Source of the DNA: Lotus japonicus
Taxonomy: Eukaryota > Streptophyta > Magnoliopsida > Fabales > Fabaceae
DNA: 64,000 bases
Assembly: GCF_012489685.1 (NCBI RefSeq)
Contig: NC_080041.1
Location: forward strand, 135,299,785-135,363,784
Reading direction: 5' to 3'
The notes under the pieces are model-generated. The model searched no databases, was not told the origin of the DNA, and saw only the letters and a list, made by a program, of their open reading frames with translations. Positions 49,729 to 59,344 of this stretch are shown here, piece after piece. Numbering within the stretch: position 1 is the stretch's first letter; every line of letters starts with the position of its first letter. A program made the translations under genes and the position numbers.

Positions 49729-50495
49729 TGGATAGAGTACAGAGGATGGCAGTAGCATCTCTCAGGGGTGTTCGCAATATAGAAGAAATACAAAATTTCT
49801 TAATTGCAAAAGGCTACTCTAGAATAAAAGTCAAGGCACTTGGGGCTAAGGAAGTGGTACTGGAATTCGAGAATAGAGATGAAATGCTGTCTTTCTTGCT
49901 CAAGGGTGTGGAATGCCTTGCCGACAAGTGCGAGTGTATATCAGAAGCTTCAATGTTGGCAAAACCAACTAGGCATTTCATATGGGTAACACTGAGAAAT
50001 GTTCCTATCGCTGCTTGGAATACCAGATTCTTTTCCTCAATTGCAGGTTTATTCGGAATCTTTGTGTGTCTGGATAAAGAAACAGAGTCCCATTCCAGGT
50101 ATGACAGAGCTAGGATGCTGATAGTCTCATCGTTACCGTCGTTTCAGAGTCGCTCGATAAACATCAAAATTGATGAAGAGGTGGTGGCAGTGGCTTTGGA
50201 GATGGATATAAAGCACGAATTTTGTGAACCCCCTTTCGCTGCAGAGGAAGTTTCCGGGTTTTCATCTTCAGAAGGTAACATCGCTAACATGGCGGAGGCG
50301 GCGACCTCTGATGATTCTAGGGTTCAAGGGACCGAGGACATTGACCTACCTTCTGCTACATCTCCTGCGGCTCCGTACCTTGACGAGTCAGAGGTAGTGG
50401 GTCCAATCAGCGTCTGGCTCGATGACGAGGAACAGAGGAAGAAGATGAAGAAGATATATGAAATAAATAAAATTCTGTTGTCAAATATATCAATT

Positions 50496-50563
50496 GTCCA
50501 TGTAGCTCAATTGGTAATGTGTGTGTTTTGCCACTACAAGGTCCTGGGTTCGAACCTCTCCAA
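50496..50563 (+). repeat. tRNA-like head in the right MULE terminal repeat
   Basis: Box A TAGCTCAATTGG and box B GGGTTCGAACC are spaced as in tRNA-derived SINEs. It overlaps the 3' end of the RRM-type reading frame. Confidence 0.6.
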
Positions 50564-51198
50564 CGAATTTCAAGGTTTTTATTTTCATTTAATGACGTGG
50601 CATCTAAGGAAATAAAAGAAAAATAAAAAAAGAAAATCCACGTCAGCCCCTCCGTTAGTTTTTTAACGTCGATCTGACGGAGGGGCATTCCCTATACTTT
50701 CTCAAAACATTGAGGGTACAAACGTCGACAAAAAAAGAGTCGGGTTATCTTTTGCACATTGACGATACATCAGGGGCAACAAATGCATTTAAGCCAAATG
50801 TTAATTTGCAGCAAACTAAATACAAACAGCTCTTACAAACTAAGAGCTAGACAAAAACTTTATACAATCATCTAACGAATAATTAAAGGGAAGTAAGACA
50901 TGAATAATTAAATAAAACTTTATAATCTAACGAATTTTTTTTTTGTGTGTTTCATTTTAAATTTGAGTTTATAGATTGTACCATGGGTTTAAACAGTTTG
51001 TACTGACAACAGAAACAACTAATTTTGATCAAAATATTGATTAAAATAAAAATATATTTTTTAATTTGGTAAAATTCAGTTGGATGATTGTATAAATTTT
51101 ATTTACATGATAGTGCGCAACCTTTAATTCTTTAATTTAATTGTGATAATTAATTAGTTTTTTTAAACGATACTTAAATCATAATTACACAATTTTGT

Positions 51199-51376
51199 CC
51201 TGTTCTCTTTTTTCTTAGCTACTTCTCTTTATTTTCCGTTTGTTGTTTTTCTTTGGCTTTGGGTGCCTCGTCTCGTTCATGTACTCTGTCTTTGTTGTTG
51301 CTGGTTCTTTTCCCAGCTTTCTTTTATATATATATATATATATATATATCATATTTTGTTTCTCCAAAAAAAAAAA
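51199..51376 (+). mobile_element. 5'-truncated LINE tail with TA repeat and 13-bp TSD
   Basis: TACACAATTTTGT is duplicated at 51186-51198 and 51377-51389. The 178-bp insert is T/C-rich, carries about 13 TA units and ends in eleven A's. No coding part is left. Confidence 0.85.
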
Positions 51377-51389
51377 TACACAATTTTGT

Positions 51390-51785
51390 ACGTGTGTCTT
51401 CTTTTTTCTTCTCAGAAGTTTATGGAATATTCTCCATTTTGTGATTTCTGATTTATTTCTTTCCTAGCTCTTAAATCTGCAATGGAAGTCCCTTTTTTTT
51501 TTTTGCTTTGGAAGTTCTTCAACAATTGTTAGAATTTTTGGCTAGGTTTCTCTTTGATTTTGATTTTGCATTTTGTTTCTCTTTGGAATTACAGATTAAG
51601 CATAGATTCTCAGTAGTGAGAATCTTAACATTGTTAGGAGCTGGAAGGTAAGCAGCTGTTAATTTCTCTAGAACCTTAACTAATAGATAAATTGTTTTAA
51701 CTGATAATTCCTAAAAAAAGAACAGGATTTATAGTTGGTAGCCGCTATTTGTTTGGGCTAATTTATTTGTTTAAATATACTGCAG
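51390..51785. other. AT-rich DNA, no gene seen
   Basis: T-rich and intron-like sequence before the isolated dehydrogenase exon. No neighbouring exon could be matched. Confidence 0.5.
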
Positions 51786-51872
51786 GCTGGGTTTACTGGA
51801 ATTGGAGTTGGCGCTGCTTACTATGGTCTAAGACCTGTCGTGGAGTTTATGACATTTAACTTCTCTATGCAG
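51786..51872 (+). pseudogene. Isolated exon of mitochondrial pyruvate dehydrogenase E1 beta
   Basis: Exactly 29 codons lie between a CAG acceptor and a GT donor. They encode [15 protein letters not shown], then [14 protein letters not shown], which is the conserved thiamine-diphosphate-binding part of the E1 beta subunit. I looked for the adjoining exons on both sides and found none, so this is a lone fragment, still with intact splice signals. Probable origin is transposon capture or decay of a duplicated gene. Confidence 0.8.
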
Positions 51873-52860
51873 GTTAGAGTTGATCTTGATTGCTTTGTTT
51901 CTTCCTTAAACTGAATATCAAGTTATGTGGTTTTATTTACTTCTTTAACCACTGCTTTAAGTAATGTATAATATTATGCCTTGTAAAGTTGGCTGTGCTT
52001 GAAGCTTAATAGATGAAAATGGCATCTTATGAGTGCTGTCTTCTTTCTGATAAAAATGCTAAGGTTATGAAGCTACCAGCAAATTAAATGGTTAATAATT
52101 CCACAAGGATAAACGTTGATTCCCTCTCTGATGATTGACGAATACCATGTTGTCTATCATGGAGTGGCCAACCGCGGAGTTGCTATAATGGCAAACACTA
52201 CGGGGTCACTTTGTTTTAGAATTAGATAAAAGTAAGTTTGCTAAAAGTAAGTTTAATATAAAAGTAAGTGTAATATAATGAAGTATAAAAAAATGAATTT
52301 GTGTTTGGTAATGAAGTATCCATGTGGCCAGTTGGGCTCTAAATACTTTGGATATCACATTGTGTTTCTCTCTTTCATCTCTTAGAAGCTGCAGAAAATT
52401 TGAAATAATTCATTGTTTAGTTTGAGACTTATTGTTTAGGATTCAATTAATCACATCATCTAGTGTAAAGAGTTGGGAATCACATAGTTCATTTACTAGA
52501 ATGGTGTTGAATTTAAATCATTCCTAAGATTTTAGTTCCTTTCCTTAATTATCTTATATATTATTATAAAGATAATTCATGTACTTCCTATCAAATGCAG
52601 TCATTGTAGTGGAAGGCCATAGAGCAATTTTCTTTCTTTACTTCAAGAAGAATTGGGCATGGATTCTTCTAATGATCACAAACCGAGAAGGACTGCTTGC
52701 ACATTTTAGTAAGTTAAGTATTTCACTCAATTGACTTGAAAATGTTAGCATTAGTTCTGTTAGATTATATTGATGTTTTAATTTAGTGTTTCCTTGTAAT
52801 ATGGTCAAAGAAAGCCAGAGAATATGATAAAAATGCCCTATTTCTGTCCATTTATAGAGT
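51873..52860. other. AT-rich DNA, no gene seen
   Basis: The region starts as the intron following the dehydrogenase exon. Several AAAAGTAAGT-like repeats occur at 52227-52272. No coding sequence is recognised. Confidence 0.5.
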
Positions 52861-52877
52861 TTATGTCGTCTTATTTT

Positions 52878-53035
52878 TGCTCGAGCGAGATTTAATTTCG
52901 CTCGAGAGTGGCTTTCTTCATGTGTGGGTTTCCTGCACCGCCATACTCGCTTGGGCGAAATCCCATCTCGCTTGAGCGAGATTCTTCCCTGGAACTTTGG
53001 CTTGAGCGAATTTTCTTTGGCTTGAGCGAGTTCTT
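52878..53035. repeat. Cluster of palindromic TCGCTTGAGCGA-type motifs
   Basis: CTCGAGCGA is followed nine bases on by its exact complement TCGCTCGAG. Variants follow (CTCGCTTGGGCGAAAT, CTCGCTTGAGCGAGATT, GGCTTGAGCGAATTT, GGCTTGAGCGAG). At least six related half-sites occur in 160 bp. Function unknown; it may be the edge of an unidentified repeat. Confidence 0.7.
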
Positions 53036-53273
53036 TGCTCCAAAATGGATTTCTTCACTCTTTTTTTCAATGAAATCTTCATGGATTCTCTTTAGCATCC
53101 ATCCTACATAAAAAAATAGGGACAAGACTCTAAATTCAACATAAAATCTATAATAAATCTAACTATTTACTAAACTACACAGTTGAGAGTTAAATTAATA
53201 TGAATTACACACTTTTATAATAGATAAGTGCCCAAAATAATATGGAATAAATTTGACACTTATCAATAAGGAC

Positions 53274-54664
53274 CTGCGAGATGATGGCGGTGAGAGTTGC
53301 AACTCCCAATCCATATCCAAGTACAGACGATATGCTCATATGAACCTTGCTGTAATTGTTGTATTTATCAATATCAATAGTTGTGGCATTCAGAATCCTA
53401 TGAACGTCAAACTTTCCACCGCTTGCGTCATATGTGTCAGGACTAATAAGAGGACTTTTTTTGGAATCGTAAAAGTTGTTCGAGTAGCCTATGGGAATTA
53501 TGCCATATATAACAATGAAATATCCGACCAATATATTGACTATGACATATTTAGGATACTCCAGAGGACTTCCTATGCCAGCATCCATGTTCCAATCAAG
53601 GCCAAATGATCCGATGCCAAGCCGCTTTAACCCGGAGCCAACCTGCTGTGACAGAGCCTTTCTTGGACCAACAAACAAAGGAGAGAGCTATTACTGCTTG
53701 GAAGTAATAGCTCAGGACGATCATATGACACACGAAACTAACAACAAATACTGATGAAAAAAAGGAACGTGTTTCCTCCCCTCCCCTCTTTTTCATGGAA
53801 TGCCCTATGTGCCATCCAAGAATTTTTCAATGACAAATTTAACAATATAATCCTAAACACGTAGCATGCATATTCCCTTCAATTTTAAAAATTAACTTTC
53901 TCAATTCCCTAATAATGTCATGAAGAAAATTGTTACTGAGCTAAATTTAGATTCCCTCTCGCCTCTCAAAGCTAATAAGTTATTTTCTTTATTTCAATTA
54001 ATCTTCATCATTGAACACAAGAAACAATGGTTAAAAGGTTGTAGAAGGAAGGCTATAGATAAACTTGCTAGAAAGGATCAAGACTCAGTAAAAAGAATTT
54101 TCAAGAGTAAAATGTGTGGATTAGTTTTCATTTCTTGTATGCACATCAATGATAAATTAACAAGATTTTTCAAAATCATTAAAAAAAAGAATGAATAAAT
54201 GAAATACCTGAAGAAAGACACTTGGACAAGGTTTGACGGCCACCACATTTGGGGAGAGTCAACCAAGTACGTTCTGAAAATCCCAACAAATCCCAAACCA
54301 AGCATCTAAAATCAAGGACACAATTAAGCACACTAGCCATATTATAAAATGCATGTTAATTATTGCGTTAATTATTTTTTAAATTTAAAATCCTAATTGA
54401 TTACCTGAGTTGATACAACCAACAACAAAGCAGCATAAAAATTGATGTTCATGTGGTAGTAAGTCTTGACAATGGTGATCACATTATTCGCAGAAACTTT
54501 ACCACATCCAATATTTGCAAATATGAATATAAGCATTTTTTCTTTTGAATTGAAGGGTCTGGGATTCATGGTGAATTTTTTACGGGTAAAAGGGATATTG
54601 TATTTCTTGGTGGACATGTTTTTAGCCAAAAATATCTCAATCGAGTAAGAGATAATTTGAGCTA
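53274..54664 (-). pseudogene. Oligopeptide transporter (OPT family) pseudogene, left arm
   Basis: OPT proteins are multi-pass importers of small peptides or metal chelates. Three exon-like blocks lie on the minus strand. At 54404-54664: LAQIISYS, then NPRPFNSKEKMLIFIFAN. At 54208-54305: [20 protein letters not shown], then [12 protein letters not shown]. At 53274 to about 53800: SFVCHMIVLSYYFQ, then LSQQVGSGLKRLGIGSFGLD, then VLGYGLGVATLTAIISQ. Splice signals remain, but a frame shift separates the FVCW and LSQQVGSG parts. Both ends of the protein are missing; the N-terminal side stops at the centre of the inverted repeat. Confidence 0.85.
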
Positions 54665-54676
54665 AGACAGCGGTTC

Positions 54677-56018
54677 CTTAGCTCAGATTATCTCTTACCC
54701 GATTGGGACATTTTTTGCTGAATACCTGCCCACGAAATAATACAACATCCCTTTTACCAATAAAAAATTCACCACAAATCCCGGGTCCTTCAATTTAAAA
54801 GAGAAAATGCTCATATTCATATTTGCAAATACTGGATGTGGAGAAGTTTAGGCGAATAATGTGATCACCATTACTGCCACATGAACATCAACTTTTATGC
54901 TGCTTTGTTGTTGGTTGTATCAACCCAGGTAATCAATTAATATTTTAACTTTAAAAAATAATTAACGCAATAATTAACATGCATTTTATAATATGACTAG
55001 TCTGCTGAATTGGGTCCTTGATTTTAGATGCTTGGTTTGGGATTTGTTGGGATTTTCAGAAAGTACTTGGTTGACTCTCCCCAAATGTGGTGGCCGTCAA
55101 ACCTTGTCCATGTGTCTTTCTTCAGGTATTTCATTTATTCATTTTGTTTTTTTGTTGATTTTGAAAAATCTTGTTAATTTATCATTGATGTGCATACAAG
55201 AAATGAAAACTAATCCACACATTTTACTCTTGAAAATTCTTTTTACTCAGTCTTGATCCTTTCTAGCAAGTTTATCTATAGCCTTCCTTCTGCACCCTTT
55301 TAACCATTGTTTCTTGTGTTCAATGGCAAATAACTTATTAGCTCAGGAACATTTTTGTTCATGACATTATTAGGGAATGAGAAAATTAATTTTTAAATTT
55401 GAAGGGGATATGAATGTTACATGTTTAGGATGATTATATTGTTAAATTTGTCATGGACAAATTCTTGAATGACACACAAGGCATTCCATGAAAAAAGAGG
55501 AGAGGGGAGGAAACACGTTCCTTTTTTTTTCATCAGTATTTGTTGCTAGTTTCGTGTGTCATATGATCGTCATGGGCTATTACTTCCAAGCAGTAACAAC
55601 TCTCTCCATTTTTGTTGGTTCGGGAAAGACTCCGTCACTGCACAACAGGTTGGCTCGGGGTTAAAGGGACTTGGTATCAGATCATTTGGACTTGATTGGA
55701 ACATAGTTGCTGGCATAAGAAGTCCTATGGAGTATCCTAAGTTTTCCGTAGTCAATATATTGGTCGGATATTTCATTGTTATGTATGGCATAATTCCCAT
55801 TGGCTGCTGGAACAACTTTTACAATTAAAAAAAAAATCCTCTTATTAGTCTTGACATATATGACGCAAGCGGTGAAAAGTTTGACGCTCATAGGATTCTG
55901 AATGCCGCAACTTTTGATATTAATAAATATAACAATTACAGCAAGGTTCATATGAGCATATCGTCTGTACTTGGATATGGATTAGGAGTTGCAACTCTCA
56001 CCGCCACCATCTCGCAGG
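54677..56018 (+). pseudogene. Oligopeptide transporter (OPT family) pseudogene, right arm
   Basis: Mirror of the left arm. Block one (54677 to about 54930) starts LAQIISYPIGTFFAEYLPTK and has stops and shifts soon after. Block two is at about 55028-55126 ([17 protein letters not shown]). Block three (about 55480-56018) holds DSVTAQQVGSGLKGLGIRSF, a stop after CWNNFYN, and then VLGYGLGVATLTATISQ. It keeps DSVTAQQ where the left arm has drifted, so the arms have decayed separately. Confidence 0.83.
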
Positions 56019-56086
56019 TCATCATTGATAAGTGTCAAATTTACCTAGTTTTTCATATTATTTTAGGCACTTATCTATGATAAAAG

Positions 56087-57111
56087 CAATGCTTTGAAAA
56101 CCGGACCGGACCGGCCGGTCGAACCGATTCGGCCGGGACCCGGAGGGTTGGCCGGTCCGTTGTAGCTCCAAAACCGGATGCTAATTAAACCGGTCGAAAA
56201 CCGGAAAACCCGGCTTCAAACCGGTAAAACCGGTGAAAACCGGCGGTTTGCCGGCTTGAACCGGTTCACTTTTTTTGGACGCACGTGAGGCTGCTTGCAC
56301 CATTCCAAGCTCGTAGTGCCACACTGTTGTTGATCCAGATCCTCTTCTTGCTGCTGGATCTCCTTATGCTTCCTCCGTAGGGATCTCTATCCGTCATCCT
56401 CCTTATATTGAACCTTCGAGTTCCGTTGGTGGCAATTGCTATGGGGTGTTGTTTGTGTTCTTCCTCTTTTCTTGGTCTCTGGGTTTTGAAGATGGAGCAG
56501 CTATGAAAACATTTGTTTGTGCTAGAACTAAGAAGAGAAGAAGTCCATGCATAATCAAAAAAGAAGAAGAGAAGAAGTGAATTTCACCTTATGTTTCCCT
56601 TTTGAAATCTGACGGAAACTTTGAATCAAATCACAAAGGCCACTTCTATAATTCTCTTTGTTTTTTCAAGTCAAAATACATAAATGTTTCATTGGTCAAA
56701 TCAAAACCGTGGCAGGCTGGCAGCCCATGGTTTTTGTTGTGCTCTAGGTGGTTTTATTTACTTTTGCATTGCTCTAGGTTGTTAGTTTTTGAACTGTACA
56801 TTGCTCTAGCCTCTAGGTGGTTCTAGGACGTAATGGAAAAATAATCAAAGGAAAAGATATATTTATATATTAGACATAATTATTCTCTAGTTTTTTTTTT
56901 GATACATATAATTATTCTCTAGTTAATTTATTATAGAAACATAGTATTATTTAATATTATATAATTTAAAACATTATATAAATAGAACCGGTTAAACCCC
57001 GGTTTGACCGGTTAAACCCCGGTTTGACCCTGGTTTGACCTCGGTTCAACCTTAAAACCTTAAATCAGTGCCTTGACCGGTTTAATGACCGGTCCGGTTT
57101 TCAGAACATTG
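56087..57111. mobile_element. Non-autonomous hAT element inside the right arm
   Basis: The 8-bp duplication GATAAAAG lies at 56079-56086 and 57112-57119. The terminal inverted repeats are CAATGCTTTGAAAACCGGAC and the complement of the right end, CAATGTTCTGAAAACCGGAC. Many AACCGG and CCGGTT motifs lie near both ends, as in hAT subterminal regions. A less AT-rich middle (about 56280-56560) could be captured host DNA, but I do not recognise it. Confidence 0.9.
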
Positions 57112-57132
57112 GATAAAAGTGTGTAATTCATA

Positions 57133-57795
57133 GGAGGAAAATTATATAATTTGATCTAAGAAAAAAGTAAGAAAATTATAAGCTTACTCAACTAAAAGTC
57201 TTTGAAAGTACATTCAATTTTAACTGTTGGATTGAATGGCCTTAATTAGAACGCGTGCAACAAGAAAACGAGTTTTAATATTTTTGGTTAAAAAAATAAC
57301 CAAACCAAATCATTTCATCTCATTTTATCTCTATTTTTTTTTCGTATTTTCTTTCACATCACCTATCAAATTATTTATTTATTATTTTTCACATTTGATC
57401 AAGTTGGAGATGTATTACATATGAACAACTATTTTTTCAAGAAAACAAACATTAATCTGGTAACGTACATTTTGGGGGAATTGAGGTCATTTAAGGAGTG
57501 TCAGCACCGACACAACCATTTTTCTTCTCCGTACATATCATTTTTCAAATAACAAATCGAAAGTGTCATACTCCAAGATATGTATTTGCTAATTAAGATA
57601 TTTTTTTCAAAACTTGTACTTTCTGAACATTTATTTGCCTCATTCACTGGAAGGTGCAAACTGGAAACTTGAATTGGTCAAAGGAAATACTATGCATGCA
57701 TACAATTCCAAGAGCGAAGAAAATGACACCCCTTTCTGGATCTCTAAAGTGCTTAAATGTTGAGCTGCTAGTTGCTTAGTTAAATAAAAAGAAGC
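57133..57795. other. AT-rich DNA and promoter side of the calmodulin-like gene
   Basis: From about 57673 this sequence is duplicated at about 62458, ahead of the second calmodulin-like copy. No other gene is seen. Confidence 0.5.
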
Positions 57796-58501
57796 ATGAG
57801 GGAAGAGCAAATTGGTGAGTTTCTTGAAGCCTTCTGTCTTTTTGACAAAGATGGAGATGGTTAGTACTTACCCTTAATTATATATAGTCTCTCATAATGT
57901 TAATTTGTTCAATTCATTTGATGCTTTGCATCCTTTGTTGCTTAATGAATTTGATATTTTTTCTTACATTTGATATTGACACGTGTATTTTGTTATAAAA
58001 TTGTTGGAAAAAAAGGGTGCATAACCATGGAAGAATTAGGCACTGCAATCAGAGCACTAGATTTACATCCGACGGTGGAAGAGTTGCAAATTATGATGAA
58101 TGAAGTCGATACAGATGGGAACGGAACCATAGAATTCGAGGAATTCTTGAATCTCATGGCCAGAAAAATGAAGGAAAGTGAAGCAGAACAGGAACTGATG
58201 GAAGCTTTCAGGGTGTTTGACAAGGATCAAGATGGTTACATATCCCCCAGTGAGGTTCAATTAAAATTAAATATTAGTACTTGCTTCTGGAACAACCATA
58301 TTTGATGGTAATAATTTGTTTATTTCATGTAATTGATATGTGTATATAATGTTTGTGTGTTGGCAGATGAGATCTGTATTGAGAACAGTAGGAGAGAAGG
58401 TGACAGATGAGGAGCTGGGGCAGATGATAAAAGTGGCTGATTTGGATGGTGATGGTCTTCTTGATTATCAAGACTTCGTTAGGATGATGTTGGCTGCTTG
58501 A
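57796..58501 (+). CDS. Calmodulin-like protein with four EF-hands (145 residues)
   Basis: A calcium sensor, nearest by motif to the CML8/CML11 group of plant calmodulin-like proteins. Three exons join in frame: 57796-57859, 58016-58254 and 58367-58501. The start is [20 protein letters not shown]. The EF-hand loops are DKDGDGCITMEE (17-28), [12 protein letters not shown] (53-64), [12 protein letters not shown] (90-101) and [12 protein letters not shown] (126-137). The fourth loop has Asp, not Glu, at position 12, which in EF-hands tends to weaken calcium and favour magnesium binding. The second acceptor (AAAAAAAG|GG) is unusually purine-rich rather than preceded by a pyrimidine tract, and the same site occurs in the broken copy at 62835. 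Introns are otherwise normal. The length is close to calmodulin (149). Confidence 0.92.
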
Positions 58502-59344
58502 TTACCAAAATTAAACTGATCAGGATTACAATAATACATGTATTATTGGTATAATATTTTGATTAATTGATCATTTAGCATTTCCTATATGTATGCAGGC
58601 AACTATTATAGCTAGATTATCTTATCTTTCAATAGCTGTAGCTGTACTTTTTAGATTTTTTTTGTTTTCAACAGATAGAATTATATTCAATGTTTTATTG
58701 CACCTCTCAAATGAGACAGTTGTTACCAGTAAAAGATAAGATATTGTACAAATTTAAATCCCGAAAAAGATATTTGTTATGAGAGATATGCAATCGTCAT
58801 AAGATAAGCTTTCTTCTCATTTTGAATTTCTCATTCTTCTTTCTAGTGGACAAGCTTTCTTTGAAGGGCCTGCTTCTTCTCAAAAGGAATCTGTCATCAA
58901 ATATCAATGGTGGGAAAATAATATACAAGAATCCTATGTTTCCTTCAGATTTCAGAAGACCTCATCACTATGGTCTTTTCCTAATTTAAATAATCAAAAC
59001 TTGATCAAATTTACTCATATCATGTTAAATTTAGGATTAATTAAGTTTAGGATTAATTAAGTTTTTGGTCCATATGTAATAGGCGAAGTATAGTCGACTA
59101 TATAGTCCCTGTCAAAGTAAAGTTTTAATATTGTCCATAATTTTTGGAAAATTATATAATTTTGGTGGTATTCGGAGGTGGGGGTCCAACTAATTTAAAT
59201 ATAGTGACATATTCAGTGATGAAAACATTGCCCCTTCTGACACATCCAGTGACGAAATTAAATTCAAAGAATATAAGTGAAATTGAGTGCATCTTTTATA
59301 TAAATGCAAAGGGGATAGGAGTTTGAGATTACTGAGAAACCAAA
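58502..59344. other. Gap between calmodulin-like and aldo-keto reductase genes
   Basis: Contains the 3' UTR of the former and the promoter of the latter. The direct repeat TTTAGGATTAATTAAGTTT occurs twice at 59028-59062. No gene is seen. Confidence 0.5.

Larger units (their letters stand above)
40338..50615 (+). pseudogene. RRM plus DUF4283-like ORF of the MULE, interrupted by an LTR element
   Basis: The left part (40338-41006, 223 codons) has a basic N-terminus and an RRM at about residues 93-171, with RNP2 LFIDGL (95-100) and RNP1 TKFGFVHF (134-141). The right part (49734-50615) has a domain like DUF4283: FIWVTLRNVPIAAWNTRFF, then GLFGIFVCLDKETES, then RYDRARMLIVSS. The same order of RRM and this domain is known in ORF1 of plant L1-type LINEs and in related repeats. 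The LTR element at 41007-49728 lies between. Because 40338-41006 is a whole number of codons and 49734 continues the same frame, the ORF was open, about 516 codons, before insertion. Its last ~58 codons lie in the right terminal repeat. Whether it helped the element or is passenger sequence is unknown. Confidence 0.8.
30825..50795 (+). mobile_element. Mutator-like element carrying an RRM/DUF4283-like ORF, split by two LTR elements
   Basis: A 9-bp duplication, AAATGTTAA, lies at 30816-30824 and 50796-50804. The right terminal inverted repeat is 50440-50795 (356 bp). The left one is 30825-30901 plus 40025-40304, cut by the insertion at 30902. Both begin GGCTTAAATGCATTTGTTG and match closely; the outer 77 bp differ at one position. 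Removing the two later insertions and one copy of each TSD leaves 2,121 bp. Inside there is no transposase, only the RRM-type reading frame. Both terminal repeats contain a tRNA-like head with box A and box B motifs. Confidence 0.93.
30746..50889 (-). mobile_element. Truncated LINE tail, host of the nested complex
   Basis: GAAGTAAGACATGAAT (16 bp) is duplicated at 30730-30745 and 50890-50905. Just inside the left copy is a T-run, which is a poly(A) tail on the minus strand. It is followed by AGGTAAGCAAAAATGATATA and GGGAAGTACAATGGGTACTC, typical of a LINE 3' end. Only 30746-30824 and 50805-50889, about 164 bp, belong to this element. Everything between is the Mutator-like element and what later entered it. 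Confidence 0.8.
53199..57132. repeat. Large inverted repeat made of two head-to-head transporter pseudogenes
   Basis: The left arm is 53199-54664 and the right arm 54677-57132, with a spacer of about 12 bases (GACAGCGGTTCC). The arms match through exons and introns alike. The right arm is lengthened by a 1,025-bp hAT element at 56087-57111. Without it the arms are about 1.4 kb each. Differences are scattered, so the duplication is not new. Confidence 0.85.

Noticed and set aside
51240..51467. Three overlapping frames through the TA repeat
   Set aside because: They are low-complexity products of the LINE tail and microsatellite.
53253..53754. Plus-strand frames over the left OPT arm
   Set aside because: They are antisense to the transporter exon, which explains the sequence.
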